In this document: positions 32,186 to 44,129 of the stretch, in pieces
How positions within the stretch are numbered: the stretch's first letter is position 1
Layout of the letters: every line of letters begins with the position of its first letter
Origin: Glandiceps talaboti
Lineage: Eukaryota > Hemichordata > Enteropneusta > Spengelidae
Length of the DNA: 45,000 nucleotides
Direction: 5' to 3'
Assembly: GCF_964340395.1 (NCBI RefSeq)
Contig: NC_135570.1
Span: 4,045,322-4,090,321, forward strand
Made by a program: the position numbers and the translations under genes
Notes under the pieces: generated by a model
Told to the model about the DNA's origin: nothing
What the model saw: only the letters and a program-made list of their open reading frames with translations
Database searches by the model: none

Positions 32186-32262
32186 TAAATTTTAATCAAA
32201 CCCTGAACCCCGACCACAGTGGTAAATGGCAAGTGGTTAACCACTCAGCCACCGATAACCCT
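32186..32262 (-). mobile_element. tRNA-derived SINE head, copy 2
   Basis: Minus-strand A box TGGCTGAGTGG (complement of 32241-32251) and B-box-like GGGTTCAGGG (complement of 32201-32210), then GGGTTTGATTAAAATT as in the 9.4-kb copy. Acceptor arms do not pair, so it is not a tRNA gene. It is antisense in the intron before exon 5. Confidence 0.6.
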
Positions 32263-32544
32263 AAGTTTGTGTTTGTGTCTATCTGAGTTTGCCGATAGCA
32301 TGCTTTCCATATAGTTATAAAATGAAGAAACAAGTCGCTAGAAAATATCAAAAGTACCACCTGTAATTGTGTTTCACAGTCCAAACTTTAACAAAAAACA
32401 CAGCATAAAGGGTAAAAAAAAAATCATCAAACTATTCTATACACCATATCTATGGTCCAGCATGTGAGTAATTCTTTTACATCTATCCATGCATTCTTTC
32501 TGAACATTCCATAAGTATTTCCATACTTTTCATATTATCATCAG

Positions 32545-32607
32545 CATGCCAGTGGAACACCATATCCGGCGCAACCCTATGGAAGTGTTCCTCCTCCTGC
32601 TGCATCG
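32545..32607 (+). CDS. Annexin-like gene, exon 5 of the N-terminal region
   Basis: The acceptor TATTATCATCAG ends at 32544 and the donor GTAAGT begins at 32608. The 21 codons HASGTPYPAQPYGSVPPPAA plus Ser continue the frame. Confidence 0.72.
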
Positions 32608-33284
32608 GTAAGTAGGGCGAATGACAATTCTCTGCATGTCCTGTGGTCGATCTCATAAAGTCATCGTAAATGCAACTTTTGGTGAATTTCTAAATGCTTG
32701 TAATATGGCTTACTATTTGTTTTCTACTAACTATTAAGCTTGCAATACCCCAGCAGTAGCGCTTTGCATACAGCTCCCAAAAGTTGTCCAAGCATTTATA
32801 GTTTCTGTTTGGTGTGACAGGCATTCAAAGGTCAATTTGTTATATCATCGTTCACGTTCTTTTTTTGACCAAATCAAGGATGTCCCACACCCTACAACAG
32901 AACTTTCTGATAAACTGCTTCTAACAATATCTTTCAAACCATATATCTTTAGGAAAGGTACATGCTGGGAAGCTTGCCTAATTGCACTAACTTCAAGCTG
33001 CCTAACTATACAAAAAGGGAATTGCCTAACTGAATTCACAAGGAGTTCACGAGTTTTCCCCTTGCTTAGTTTCTGAGTAACAGTGTGCTAGTGTGTAATA
33101 TTTTGTGTGGCTTAAACTAACATACTAACTATTATATCAACATAAAGTTGATCATTTTTGAAGTAAATGTCACTATTAACCTCCTCATAAATTGTATTAT
33201 AGTTCTTGCTTCTTATTTCAGAGTGTCTGTGTAAAAATGTGATAATACATCGTATTAACTTTCATATGTTCTGATTGTTTACAG

Positions 33285-33425
33285 TATCAGCCACCACCAG
33301 GCAGCACGTTACCTCCACCCCAAGCACAACCACCTCGTTCCACGAGCCCTTACGGAGGAGCAGGCTACTCAGCAGTTCCTGCAGTGACATCTCAGATGGG
33401 CCATATGTCACTAAAACAACAGAAG
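33285..33425 (+). CDS. Annexin-like gene, exon 6 of the N-terminal region; core not found
   Basis: The acceptor CTGATTGTTTACAG ends at 33284 and the donor GTAAGA begins at 33426, phase 0. The 47 codons run from YQPPPGSTLPPPQAQPPRST to QMGHMSLKQQK. Pro density falls and the sequence becomes mixed near the end, as happens just before the annexin core in A7 and A11. No GxGTDE-type annexin repeat was recognised from 33.4 to 45 kb, so the next exon is either beyond the window or too short or diverged to see. The annexin call is therefore an inference from the N-terminus only. Confidence 0.72.
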
Positions 33426-33779
33426 GTAAGATCAAAATACTTAATGTCTTGCCTCACTACGGATGGTGGTGTACTTTGCCAGTCGTGTGTATTCGGTATT
33501 TTATCCACAGTTCAAAATCAATCGGGTCTCCCTTACCGTGTCCTTACTTTGGTCAGTTCCTATTTAATAGGACAGTTGATGCACTTCTAGACAGTTAGGT
33601 GGACAGATATTTCTGCACTTGCAGAAAATTTCATGTTTTTTCACAAAAGTAGAACATTATGATGGATAACTTTTAATATTTGCAAAGGTAATCCAACTGT
33701 TGTACCATTTCATTGATATCAGTCCATTAAAATACCAGTCAATATTATATCAAAAGTTATACCCAAAATTTGGAAAATT

Positions 33780-34000
33780 CTTAGTGGGAAAAATAGAATT
33801 TCTGTTCATTTTTGGGAAGGTAAAAATAAATTTTCTTTGTGGTAATTTTTGGCAGGAAATTAAAATTTCTGAGTGGTAATTTTAGGTGGGAAAAGTAGAA
33901 TTTCTGTATCATAATTTTGGGAGGAAAGTACAATTTCTGAGTAGTAATTTTAGGTGGAAAAATTCGAATTTCTGAGTTGAAATTTTTGGTTGGAAAGTAC
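33780..34000. repeat. Degenerate tandem repeat, AATTTCTGAGTGGTAATTTT
   Basis: About six units of roughly 36-40 bp with GTGGGAAAAGTAGAATTTCTG and TAATTTTAGG variants. The minus-strand frame rich in FPPK repeats is its translation. Confidence 0.85.
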
Positions 34001-34504
34001 ATGTTGTTACGTGTTAAATGATAGACATCTGGTTAAAATCTGCTTCAATAGACAGTTGAGATGAAAATAACAAATGTTATTGACATTTTATCTCAAATTT
34101 GGTATAAAATTTTCAGTTTTTAGTACCCATCCTCAGATAAGTAATCATCAGAATGTTGCAAAATTCTTTGTATGACTTGAGTTGTTACATAAATCTAGTA
34201 GCATAAGAACCTGGTTGTTACGTCTTTACATATAAGTTTGTAATATGTAGAATATTTGTATCAAAAACCAAATGCTACAAAGGTTTACAAGACATCATAC
34301 TTTACAAATACTGCATTTTTTAATAGATTGAATTAATATACATTAGAATAACATCGTGCAAACCTGAGATACACCAGATGTTGAGATTACAGTGAAGGAT
34401 ACATACTACCACACTTCGAAAAATTTATGCAACTTTTTCTGAATTCTGAAGCAGGGAAAGGTAGAAGATGTATTGATAACAAGAGCTTACAACAGTGAAA
34501 ATGA

Positions 34505-34892
34505 TAAGGCAAAAAAAAAAGTAATTGTTTGGTTCTGGTTACCCGACCCTCACCTAGTTTTTCACTGCCGACCCTAAACTAAACTACATATTCGAGAAGA
34601 AGAAAAATAAAATTGCAAAAATTATGAAGTCTCACGAGAAATGGTTGATGTGGAAACTGACATCAACTTAAAAAGATACTCTAAAACTGTTCTTCCAATC
34701 TGTAATGTCTGTACATCTGATAGGAAGAAATAAATAACACAGAGACCATTTGGAAACAATGGAAAATCTGAACTAGACACTCACAGTTACACAGAAAAAA
34801 TAATGTAATAAAATAAAACAAAAAATCTACCTACCCTCCTATTCTTAAATTGAGCGTAACCGGAACCACACAAGTTTTTTTATTAGGCCTAA
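34505..34892. mobile_element. About 390-bp element with A-rich terminal inverted repeats
   Basis: The left end AAGGCAAAAA...AATTGTTTGGTTCTGGTTA is answered at the right by TAACCGGAACCACACAAG followed by a T run and TTAGGCCT. Subterminal CCCGACCCTCACC and GCCGACCCTAAAC are local repeats. A right-end fragment of this element is at 24140-24215. Confidence 0.75.
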
Positions 34893-36366
34893 ACTTGATA
34901 AATTTTGGAGTGAAATAGTTACATCACAGAAAAGTTCGATTATAATATGTATAGGGTATTGTCTGTGATGTGTGGTGTCATGCCACACCTATGTGAAAGA
35001 CTGATGAGTGAGGGCGTCCTGTCATAATTTACCTTACAGATTATTACAGATATGAAAGGAAGTAACCAGTAAAATAAATAAATCACGTTTTTCATGGCTA
35101 TACATTAAAATTTTCCCATTTTTGCAAAACATATGCCAAGCTGTCCATTTCGTCATGGTGCCCAGAAGTAAATACTTATTTTGAGATCATATCATTGCAA
35201 TATAGTAATAATGTATTCGTCCCATTCTGTTTGTAAGAAGACATAAATTTCATGTGCTTTTGTAATAACTAACTAACAGATGTTGGCTACATTAAACAAA
35301 TGTTTACTATATGGACTGCATATATCAAACATTTTCATACATTGTGTTGGAACATTGACCAAAAATTGGAACATTGACCAAAAATTAGATCTCTTTTGGT
35401 CATTCAACATATGAATTCATTTTTTAGGGAATTTAAAAAATGAAAACATATTTCTAATATTCTCAAGAATGGTGTGATAATGAAAAAAAAGGTGAGAGTA
35501 GTCGTCATGGTAACCAATTTATTTTGCTATAATTCAGAAAAGAATAAACAGACCAACACTGAATTCTATGTTGAGTAATATCAAAAAAATTTATAATGAA
35601 AGTTCTTCACCGTGACAACCATAAACCGGAGAATCATTAACATAAATGTAACACATGCATATAATGTCTGTCTGTGAGATTAATTTCCCAGACAACCCTG
35701 GGAAACTGGAATTCTGCAGGGCGAGTTTCTATGTTGCCATGGCAACTACTTTGGGGTATTCATCTTTATGCAAATAAGATTTTCATGACCTGTATGTTGT
35801 GATAAGAACAGAGATCGTTCAAAAGGTATCATTGTTTGATGTGTAATTTGTATATGTATATGAAATATATCTTTGCGTCTTTGGAATAGAGACAAATTTG
35901 TCAAATATGTCTGTACATCTTAGGCTTTTTACTGTGTTTTCTAACAAATAGAACTATAATTTATAAAGTACATAAAATTGAATTGTTCAGCTGGAACGTT
36001 CAGTAAAAGAATATTGAATTTTTTTGCAATTATGGTAATTTTGATAACAAGGATAATTGGATTACAGACCATCACCAGTAGATACCAGACATAATAGATC
36101 TAATTAATAGACAGATTCTGACCTTGTAGTTTCTAAATATATATTCCTATTAAAACTGACATTTTTGTTGGTTATTTTCAAAACTACATGCCTACTCAAC
36201 ATGCTGTAGAGTGTACACCTACAATGTACTCAACATTTTTGTAGAAGTTTGCAATGTTAAAGTTAAAGTGGTACAAATTGAATTTATAAGCTTTTTGACT
36301 ACAGTACAACAAAATTATAGTAAAATCTTGATGGAACTATTGTAGTATAATATTAACATAGAATAT

Positions 36367-36685
36367 GGCTCCAAAATAAACCCTTTAAACTGCTACTCTT
36401 ACTTTGTTCAAGAAAATGCCAACTTATTCTCAATTTAAGAAGTCAATAGTTATTGTACGATATTTTGAAATAGAAGACAAAATTACATTCAAAATTAACC
36501 ATTTTAGATTCCAATATGGCTGCCAAACACGGTGTGAACCCCATTCAAAATAAAAGAGTGTAGATTTCCTTGAAAACAAGACAATGAAACCCCCACCTCC
36601 CACCCCCAAATAAATAACAAATTGAAGCTTTGAAATTTGAAGAAGTTTGACTGTCAGGGAAATTTGTCCTCGAGGTGCATTCTAA
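36367..36685 (-). repeat. Dispersed 300-400 bp repeat, copy 3
   Basis: Reverse complement of the 10.5 and 12.6-kb copies: TTTAGATTCCAATATGGCTG, CCTTGAAAACAAGA, GGGAAATTTGTCC and GAGGTGCATTCTA are the matching landmarks in reverse order. Confidence 0.7.
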
Positions 36686-38322
36686 ATGGATGATGCATGC
36701 CTTCAAAAATGTTTAGAACCATCTAGTGTTGTTTAATAGCATAGTTGATGGCACAATAGCAGTTACCTCAACTTTTTAGTATAAATCATGTCATCAAACC
36801 ATTAATATATCACTAATACCAGGTGTTACTGTTAGTTTTGTCAGTAGATGGAGAAGTATACATCAATAAATAGTGTTACAAGTATTCATGAAATATTACC
36901 CCCACCCACCCACCCACCCACCCCTAAAAAGTCAACATAAAGACTGAGCTTATGTCCCTTTAATTAGGTTAATACTAGTAATTACACACTATGGATACCA
37001 GAGTCAATATACCTAATTAGCGTGATATAGATTCTAACCATGTCACCAAATCTAAATTTCAAATAAATAAATGAATGTTTTCATCAGATGTTTTGAAGCT
37101 AAAAGTTAGCTCAGCATGTTGCACAAATTGCAAGGTTAAAGTATGCTATTCATACCAGTCAGTGATGTAACATTGTTATGATTGGCAGTTTTGTATGGTG
37201 TTTTAGATGAAAGCAATTTTTAGACATACTGTTTTGAAATCTTGCCAAAACCTACAATTTGAATTGTTGTACCTGCTTTACAAATAAATGTTGCATAACA
37301 ACCGTAGAGATATTGTTGTACAGAACACGTGGAAGACATTTGAAAATGCTGAACTGATTGTGTTGCTTTTGTTATAGTTTAAGGTGTACGATATTTATTT
37401 TTTATTTTTATTTTTATTTTATTTATACTCGGTTTAAAAAGTAGTACAGACGTGCTAATACATCCGAGATATAAAATATAAATAAAAACTACAGTAAAAT
37501 CGTCTGGAAGATAAAATACACATCACAAAAATAACATATAGACCATGATTAATGTCATTATATCTAATAAAATACAAAATATAGTTTCAAAAAAACGTTC
37601 CCATTCCACTGCTTGAAACATTCAAAAGAATACTGTTGTATAGATATAAAATGTACACATAATCTGAGATGAAAATAAAACAGAAAAAATCCTTGATTTT
37701 TATTATGGTAATGGTTAAAATATATGTATATCCCCCAAGACTTATTTATATTCAAGTCCAAAATATAGCCTATTTTCCAAATATTTAACAGATTTCAAAG
37801 AAATCCTCAAAAAACACAAAATAAACTTGTCATGTATTGATCTTGTGTGTTGCATGTTCAAGAATATTTTAGTGTTGTCTCCAATTTGCAATATTTTCCA
37901 TTATAATTCAAGTCCTAAAATTTAGTCAGATATACACAGATGGTCACATTTAATGTAAGATGGTACTAAAAATGTCTTTTGATATGTTCATAATTTTATT
38001 AAAATTGTAAACTTTTTCCTATGGTTGTGTAAGCGAATGATACCCAGATCACATGATTTATGCCATGCTAATTTACATATATTTGCATATTATTTATATA
38101 GTATGAAATAATCTTTCACTCTTCAATTTCAAACTTATAAAATTTTCAAAAACAAAAAATTATTTTGCAAAAAAAAGTGCATTTTTTTATAGCTGCTGCA
38201 TGAAATATGAAAGTGATTTGAAATTATTAGCAAAAGTGGCTTTTTAAAGAAATATTTTTCTCAAATTTTAATGAATATTAAGTAATTTGTCAACACAAAT
38301 ATTGACTTTCTCAGTGTTAGAG

Positions 38323-38478
38323 TATAAAAAAGGTTAAGATTCCAAGCAAAAGCTTTCAGTGTCAAAGACCTTGCTGTCAAGCTGATTTCTATCCCTGCCA
38401 CACCCACATGCATAAATCTGAATGGGTAATCAGAACAGTGACATAGCTGATCCAAGCAAAATGGCAACAGCAAGCGAG
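38323..38478 (+). promoter_or_regulatory. Candidate alternative promoter and short first coding exon
   Basis: TATAAAA at 38323-38329 is followed about 35 bases later by an initiator-like TCAGT (38356-38360). ATG at 38461 has a good context (AAAATGG) and opens MATASE, ended at 38478 by a strong donor GTAAGC in phase 0. That phase matches the phase-0 donor of annexin-like exon 6, so this could be the start of a short isoform lacking the Pro/Gly-rich region, or the first exon of a separate downstream gene. Either is inference. Confidence 0.35.
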
Positions 38479-41034
38479 GTAAGCTCCACAAACTTGCAAG
38501 TATCTGCATCAAAATTGCACCAATGTTGTCATTTTTGGTCATTTAAGAGTTTCAAGTGTATCAGTATGGAATATTGAGGGCAGATTTTTTGATAGACTTT
38601 GAACTCATGCATGTTAGTTTTTTTGCCAGTGCAGTACGCGTACAAAGAGCTGTAGGATGAATAGACCCTGACAACTTCACAACTTAATGACCATGTTGTA
38701 CTTACAATATTACACAAATACACCATACAGCTAAGTATATGTTAATGCAAGTGATATCTGATTTTTATCAGACTCCATTTTTCCAAGGTCACCGTTCAAT
38801 CTAGGTCAGCACTTCTAAATGTCTTTCTGTGTGTTTTGTACAACAATAATATCTCTACGGGTGTTATGCAACATTTCTTTGTAAAGTAGGAATATCTGAA
38901 TAACATTGTCAAAGTAAGAAATACAGTACACATGTTAACAAGTGTCAGTTTAAATCTGTAAGACTGTATGTTATTCAAGTGAATATAAACACATATGCTG
39001 CATGTGAAAAGTATACTTTCTGTACTTCCGTTTTAAGGTGTGGCAGGTGACTGGTGTCTTTCAATATTTATGGCGTTTCAAGGGAATGAAATAGTTTCCC
39101 AGCCTCACCTAACTACCAGTTTTATTTTCATAGACATATAAAGGTGATATATACCAAGACATGCATTACTCTTTATATGCATTGGGTTATTCAGTAATAA
39201 CAACAAAAACAGCATTTCTGAGTGTATATTTCATTCATACATATAATATGATATATGCACTGAAATGTGGTAAAAAGGTAATGGTAGTTTTCATAAAGAT
39301 TGTGAAATAGTTCCTGAAGACTTGTACTGTCGTTAATATCTCTACCAGTAGACACTTCTTTAGTTTTCAAGTAGCTAGATCTTGAACTTGTTGAGTAGAA
39401 GTTTTCCCAAATTTATTCTCTGAAAGTTGACATTGTCTCTGCAAAACCTTGAGTAAGTGAGTTCGTAAAAATCACCAACATTTCAAATGTAGATTCTTTA
39501 ACAAGGAATTATGCGCAAAATGCTCTACGGTAAGATGTACGAGGAGAATAAGTGAACTGCTGTCATCCATGTTTTGTTTAACCTTAATAATAATCCTAAC
39601 ATAACCATTATCTTTTACAAAAACTTGACCTGAAGAAGGTTAATCTCTGATTATCAATTCTTATCTATTTTTTGTCAGTATAGAAATGTTTATCCTCCTT
39701 CAAGTGGACTTTCTAATCTTGTCTGTCTTGTCTTGTAAATTATGCATACAATATTTGTATATATTGTAAGTAGTAACCCAAGGTTTGGGTGTTAGGCGTG
39801 ATAGCACTGCTTAGTCATCAACGTCAGCCTTAGATAGCAAACATGGTAAGTCTCTGGGCTGTGTAGTCATTGTTCCAGATATAAATTTTCCCACTTCACT
39901 TCCTGAAGTTATGGCTGTCAACACTGACCTCCCTCTGAGTGGGTGTGTAAATGTCATTTTAGTATGCCCATCTAAAGATTACTATACAGTATTTAACCAA
40001 ATGAAATTAAGTGAAACCAACCATTGTGCCCACCATTGTGTTGGCAGTTTAAAGGAAGACATGAAATATTTCCGTCCATTGTCAGTACACAATGTCAACT
40101 TTGCCCTGTTAATAAATTTGGGTCAACTTTCACAATAAGAAATACACCATGAAATTCATGAAAACTGCAGAACAACCCAGTATGGCAATTTATTTTTAAA
40201 AGACTACAAGTACTTCATTGGAACTTGAGTTTGTATGAGATTAGAACTGGGAGCAGTCCAATGTTGGTTCCTGGTTTATAATCCCAGTTTTGAGCTACCC
40301 TTACATACCTGTACATTGAGTAAACCAAACAAAATTAAATTAATCTAAGCTAACCTAAACTTAACTATTAAACCTAGTCTTCATTAATTAAACAAAAGTT
40401 CAACAAAGTAAACTAGAGCTAATCTTAACCCAACAAAACAAAACTTTACTTAATAACCAAACTCTGAAAACTTAATGGAGCTAAATAACCAAACTCTGAA
40501 AACTTAACAGTGCTAAATAACCAAACTTAATGGAGCTAAATCCAAATTCAACTTGGGAAACTAATGCTCTCCCTAGTCTAGGAAAGAAGTGTATTGAAGC
40601 TGAAATGATATGGAAGTTTTATACTGTGAATTTGAGGAGTTTTCATGGAACCCCCCGCCCCCCTTCCAACTGTGTTGATATTACAGAATAGTACTGTTAC
40701 AATGTATGCAATGGTCATAGTACTCTGTAAACTGACATGTTGTCATGGTTATTAATGAAATACAAGGTGAAACCAACTGAATTGCTTGAGAGCATACATG
40801 TAGTTACCAATGAGATCTAATGATTGAAAGGAACTATGTTGAAAACTCGTTCAAGGTCTAAATGATTCATACCATACTTTACACACACTATATCAAAATG
40901 AAGTGCACAATAAAAAAAATCACAGGTACCTTTACAATGGTTGAAATGTTGATGGATAGTTCTACTCAATGCATAGGTAATTTGCAGACATTGTCATTGA
41001 TAGCAAGGCTGAGGACATGCAAACTAGTTATATG
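38479..41034. other. Gene-free stretch with weak exon-like signals
   Basis: It contains ATG directly followed by a GTAAGT donor at 39843-39851, and an acceptor at 39678 followed by YRNVYPPSSGLSNLVCLVL and a stop. It also contains an A/C-rich low-complexity tract at 40310-40560 in which AAATAACCAAACTCTGAAAA recurs. None is strong enough to call a gene. Confidence 0.35.
40310..40560. repeat. Low-complexity tract ending in CTAAATAACCAAACTCTGAA repeats
   Basis: The right half has two to three units of about 35-40 bp (ACTTAATGGAGCTAAATAAC). The left half is irregular TTAA/CTAAACC sequence on the same strand bias. Confidence 0.7.
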
Positions 41035-41300
41035 CCACATACTGTACTGTACTGTACTTTGCCATACTCTACTCTACTCTACTCTACTCTACTCTACTCT
41101 ACTGTATTATACTGTACTGTACTGTACTATACTCTACCATACTCTACTCTACTCTACTCTACTCTAACCTACTGTATTATACTGTACTGTACTTTGCCAT
41201 CAGCATACTAAAATGTGCTGTGCTCTACCTGTGTACTGTGCTATGTTGTACCAGCAGTGTACTGTGCGATGCTGTACTGTACTATACTGTACTGTACCAT
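41035..41300. repeat. (CTACT)n / (CTGTA)n pentanucleotide microsatellite
   Basis: CTACTCTACTCT blocks alternate with CTGTACTGTACTGT blocks, becoming imperfect after about 41200. Frames here are repeat translation. Confidence 0.97.
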
Positions 41301-42460
41301 GCAAATGCTATACTATGTTTACTGTCCTGCATCATACCATACTATACATTGACATGTACTATTAAATAATATCAGAATACATAAATATTATATCAAATAA
41401 TGCCAGAGACTCATTATTTTTGTAGTTGTGACATCTTCTGATGTCACCCCACTCCAGTTCTGTGTACTATGTAAATTCCTTTAACAGCTACCAAAAAACT
41501 TGATATGCAAGACACATCTCTTAAGCTAGGTTCATGACCTCTGACCCTGTGGAAGGTCACAGATCAGATGAAAGCACAGCTGTATCTATTTCAGTTGTTA
41601 TCTCAAAACACAGTGCTATCAGTCATTGTCGGTTAAATACAACCTTTGTACAAAGACTATCAGTCACTGTCAGTAATAATACAACTTTTGTACAAAGAAA
41701 GCTAGTTTGTTAAAAACAGGAAAATATAATTTACTTATGTCATGGCCGGACTCACGTATCATACTAGAAGTTATACAGTTTTGGTTTTCTTTACCCAGGA
41801 AGTTGTCTTCCTTGTTTCATTGGAGAGGCACTCATATATCAGACTATCTATAGAATTATTAATAAGCTAGGGGGTCAGAGGAAGAGCTTGGGAAAGTGGT
41901 AAACCCCTAACCTAATCCAAATATGCATGACATTAGTTTTCTGTAGTTTTTCCGATTGTTAGGGAGAAGGGAAATGGTTCTAAAGTTTGCTCAAGAAAGA
42001 TAGACAACATGAAAGTTAGAGTTAGACTATACGTAGTCATATGATGAATTTGTATGTGGTCTATAGGTCAAATTTGAAATCTTACAACATTGTGGGGATC
42101 TGATGAAAGCATGATGAAGAAGAAGGTTTGATTTATTGTATGCACCATATTTTATGTCATCTGTACTTGTCCTTCTGCATTATCTGTTGTATACACTTTG
42201 GATTATTTGGAGAAGAAATATACAACATGCAAGGGAGAAATGAACAAATTTAGCAGTAGATGCGAGATGTGGTAGTTTGAAAAAAAATGAAAAAAATCAA
42301 AGCTTTTTCTTGGTCCAGATGTGGTATAGAATCATCTCTTTGTAAAGAGATATTGTAACATTAGATGCCACAGATAGAACTACACTAGCCTTCTCCTTGA
42401 TTTGATTTTTATGAGGTTGAATATCACTGGCTGGTATACATTTCAAACTTGCTGTTTCAG
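41301..42460. other. Gene-free stretch
   Basis: One acceptor-like site (TTTTCTTTACCCAG, ending near 41798) is followed by a 23-codon open frame, without further support. Otherwise unremarkable AT-rich DNA. Confidence 0.35.
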
Positions 42461-42622
42461 ATACTGAACCCCATAAATCTGAAGAATTTTAATCCATTAC
42501 CTGCTTCCCAAACAAACAGTTTAGACCTTTTTCCCCCTGAACCACCATCTTTGGAAGGTTGTACTTCCAGAATCTCACGCACTAAAGTTCTTGAACTGAA
42601 GCTAAAAATTGATAAAGGTTAA
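42461..42622 (+). CDS. Candidate terminal exon (weak)
   Basis: The acceptor ACTTGCTGTTTCAG ends at 42460. Phase 0 is then open for 53 codons to TAA (42620-42622), starting ILNPINLKNFNPLPASQTNS, with a proline-rich centre (LFPPEPPSLEG) and a basic end (RTKVLELKLKIDKG). No homology is recognised. Phase 0 is compatible with the donors at 33425 and 38478, so a short alternative 3' end is possible. A frame of this length can occur by chance. Confidence 0.2.
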   Translation: MLNPINLKNFNPLPASQTNSLDLFPPEPPSLEGCTSRISRTKVLELKLKIDKG

Positions 42623-42761
42623 ATCTTCTGCTTCTTCTGCTAATATCAATCTGAGTGTTGTAGCCAAGAAACTTGGCTATCTTGCAGACAGTGTTCATTG
42701 ACCTGAATGTTTTGGCTACATGTAACAACACTTGAGTTTTCTAACAAAACCGGACCAGTCC

Positions 42762-42950
42762 CTGAGTTAGTCTAGTTCCTTTACAGTATCATTACCATTT
42801 ACACTTTCTTAGTTAGAAACCATGTTGCCATCCAGACTATATCTGAGTTAGTCTAGTTCCTTTACAAATTACAGTATCATTACCATTTACACTTTCTTAG
42901 TTAGCAACCATGTTGGCATCCAGACTATCACTGAGTCAGTCTATAGGCTA
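42762..42950 (-). repeat. Two tandem units of the TAGTCTGGATGCC module, reverse orientation
   Basis: Two 81-87 bp units each contain CTGAGTTAGTCTAGTTCCTT, ATCATTACCATTTACAC and TTGGCATCCAGACTAT (or TTGCCATCCAGACTAT). The second unit has a small ACAAATT insertion. A third unit begins and breaks off. Confidence 0.85.
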
Positions 42951-43805
42951 ACAATTTTGAAAGCATAACTGACATTTCACTGACACAATTATGTCATTGG
43001 AAACCCACCCACTGATACTTATAAATCAGTTTAATCAGCTACATGCCATTGTCTGGTCAGAGCTGCCTATCAACCATTTCACAGTTACACTCTAATAATA
43101 GATCCAAGTTAATCATTCTATTTAACTGTCAGCAATATTTTAGTATTGCATGAAGATGAAATCGTGATGAAAATTTGAAAGAAAATGGATGAAAACAGGT
43201 AGTAAGAGAGAGATGTCCGTCTCCCCAGTCTTATACATAGCTATCACTCTTCATGAACACAGAAAGAGAAAAATCTGTGATTAAAGGGAAGTGGGTGTTA
43301 TTTATGTGAATAGAAGAACTACATTGTGCAGTACATGAAAGACCATACAATGGAAATTTCCCTTTCAGCAATACAGAAATGTACATGATTAATGACCACA
43401 CCTACACTCATATACACCCACATGACAAATATAGACATTTTGTAATCATTATAGTATTTAGTTTAACCCTTTCATGACTGGAGACAAGTTTAAATAATTT
43501 TGGGACCCAATTTATATGAACATTTTCATAGTTATAATAATAATACTTCATTACGAAGTAACATTTCTTTAATTCCAATCTAAAATGAAGCTGATATATG
43601 CCAAAAACTTACATAAAAATAAGAATTTTGTACAAATAATTTTGGCGGCAAAGTTTTCAGTACTGAATGGGTTAAGCTTGATAAAAAGTTGTTTGATACC
43701 CAAAAAAATATGAAAGATAAAGTAATGCCTTAGACTTGCAAAGTTACTGTAGGTTTCACTCAATGGATACATAATTTTTAAACTACTGTAAAACAACAAT
43801 CCATC

Positions 43806-43905
43806 AATCTAGTAGTTAGTGTAATTACTATACAGTATTGTTACCATTTACACCTCCACTCACATTTAGTTAGAAACCACGCTTGGCATCCAGACTATCT
43901 AGTAA
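43806..43905 (-). repeat. Single copy of the TAGTCTGGATGCC module, reverse
   Basis: TACAGTATTGTTACCATTTA, CACCTCCACTCAC and CTTGGCATCCAGACTAT in the same order as the units at 42.8 kb. Confidence 0.75.
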
Positions 43906-44129
43906 TATGATAAAGACTACAAGTAGTATACTGTTATGATACATGTTTGAATTTCATTGTGATGTAAGACTGCATGCAGTGTTTCACTATTTCAGTGCAC
44001 ACAGGTATTCCGGCAGGGTCAGACAGTCTAATTTAAAAGCTGCATAAAATACATTCAACAGTAAACTGCTAGACAGTGTACAGTGTAGGAGGTCAATTAT
44101 TCCTATCACAACAAGCTATGTGCAAGCTA

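Larger units (their letters stand above)
33426..38322 (+). other. Probable long intron of the annexin-like gene
   Basis: Apart from the tandem repeat at 33780, the elements at 34505 and 36367, a (CCCA)n run near 36900 and a small direct repeat at 35350-35385, I see AT-rich sequence with no convincing exon. It is called intron because a phase-0 donor opens at 33426. Confidence 0.4.
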
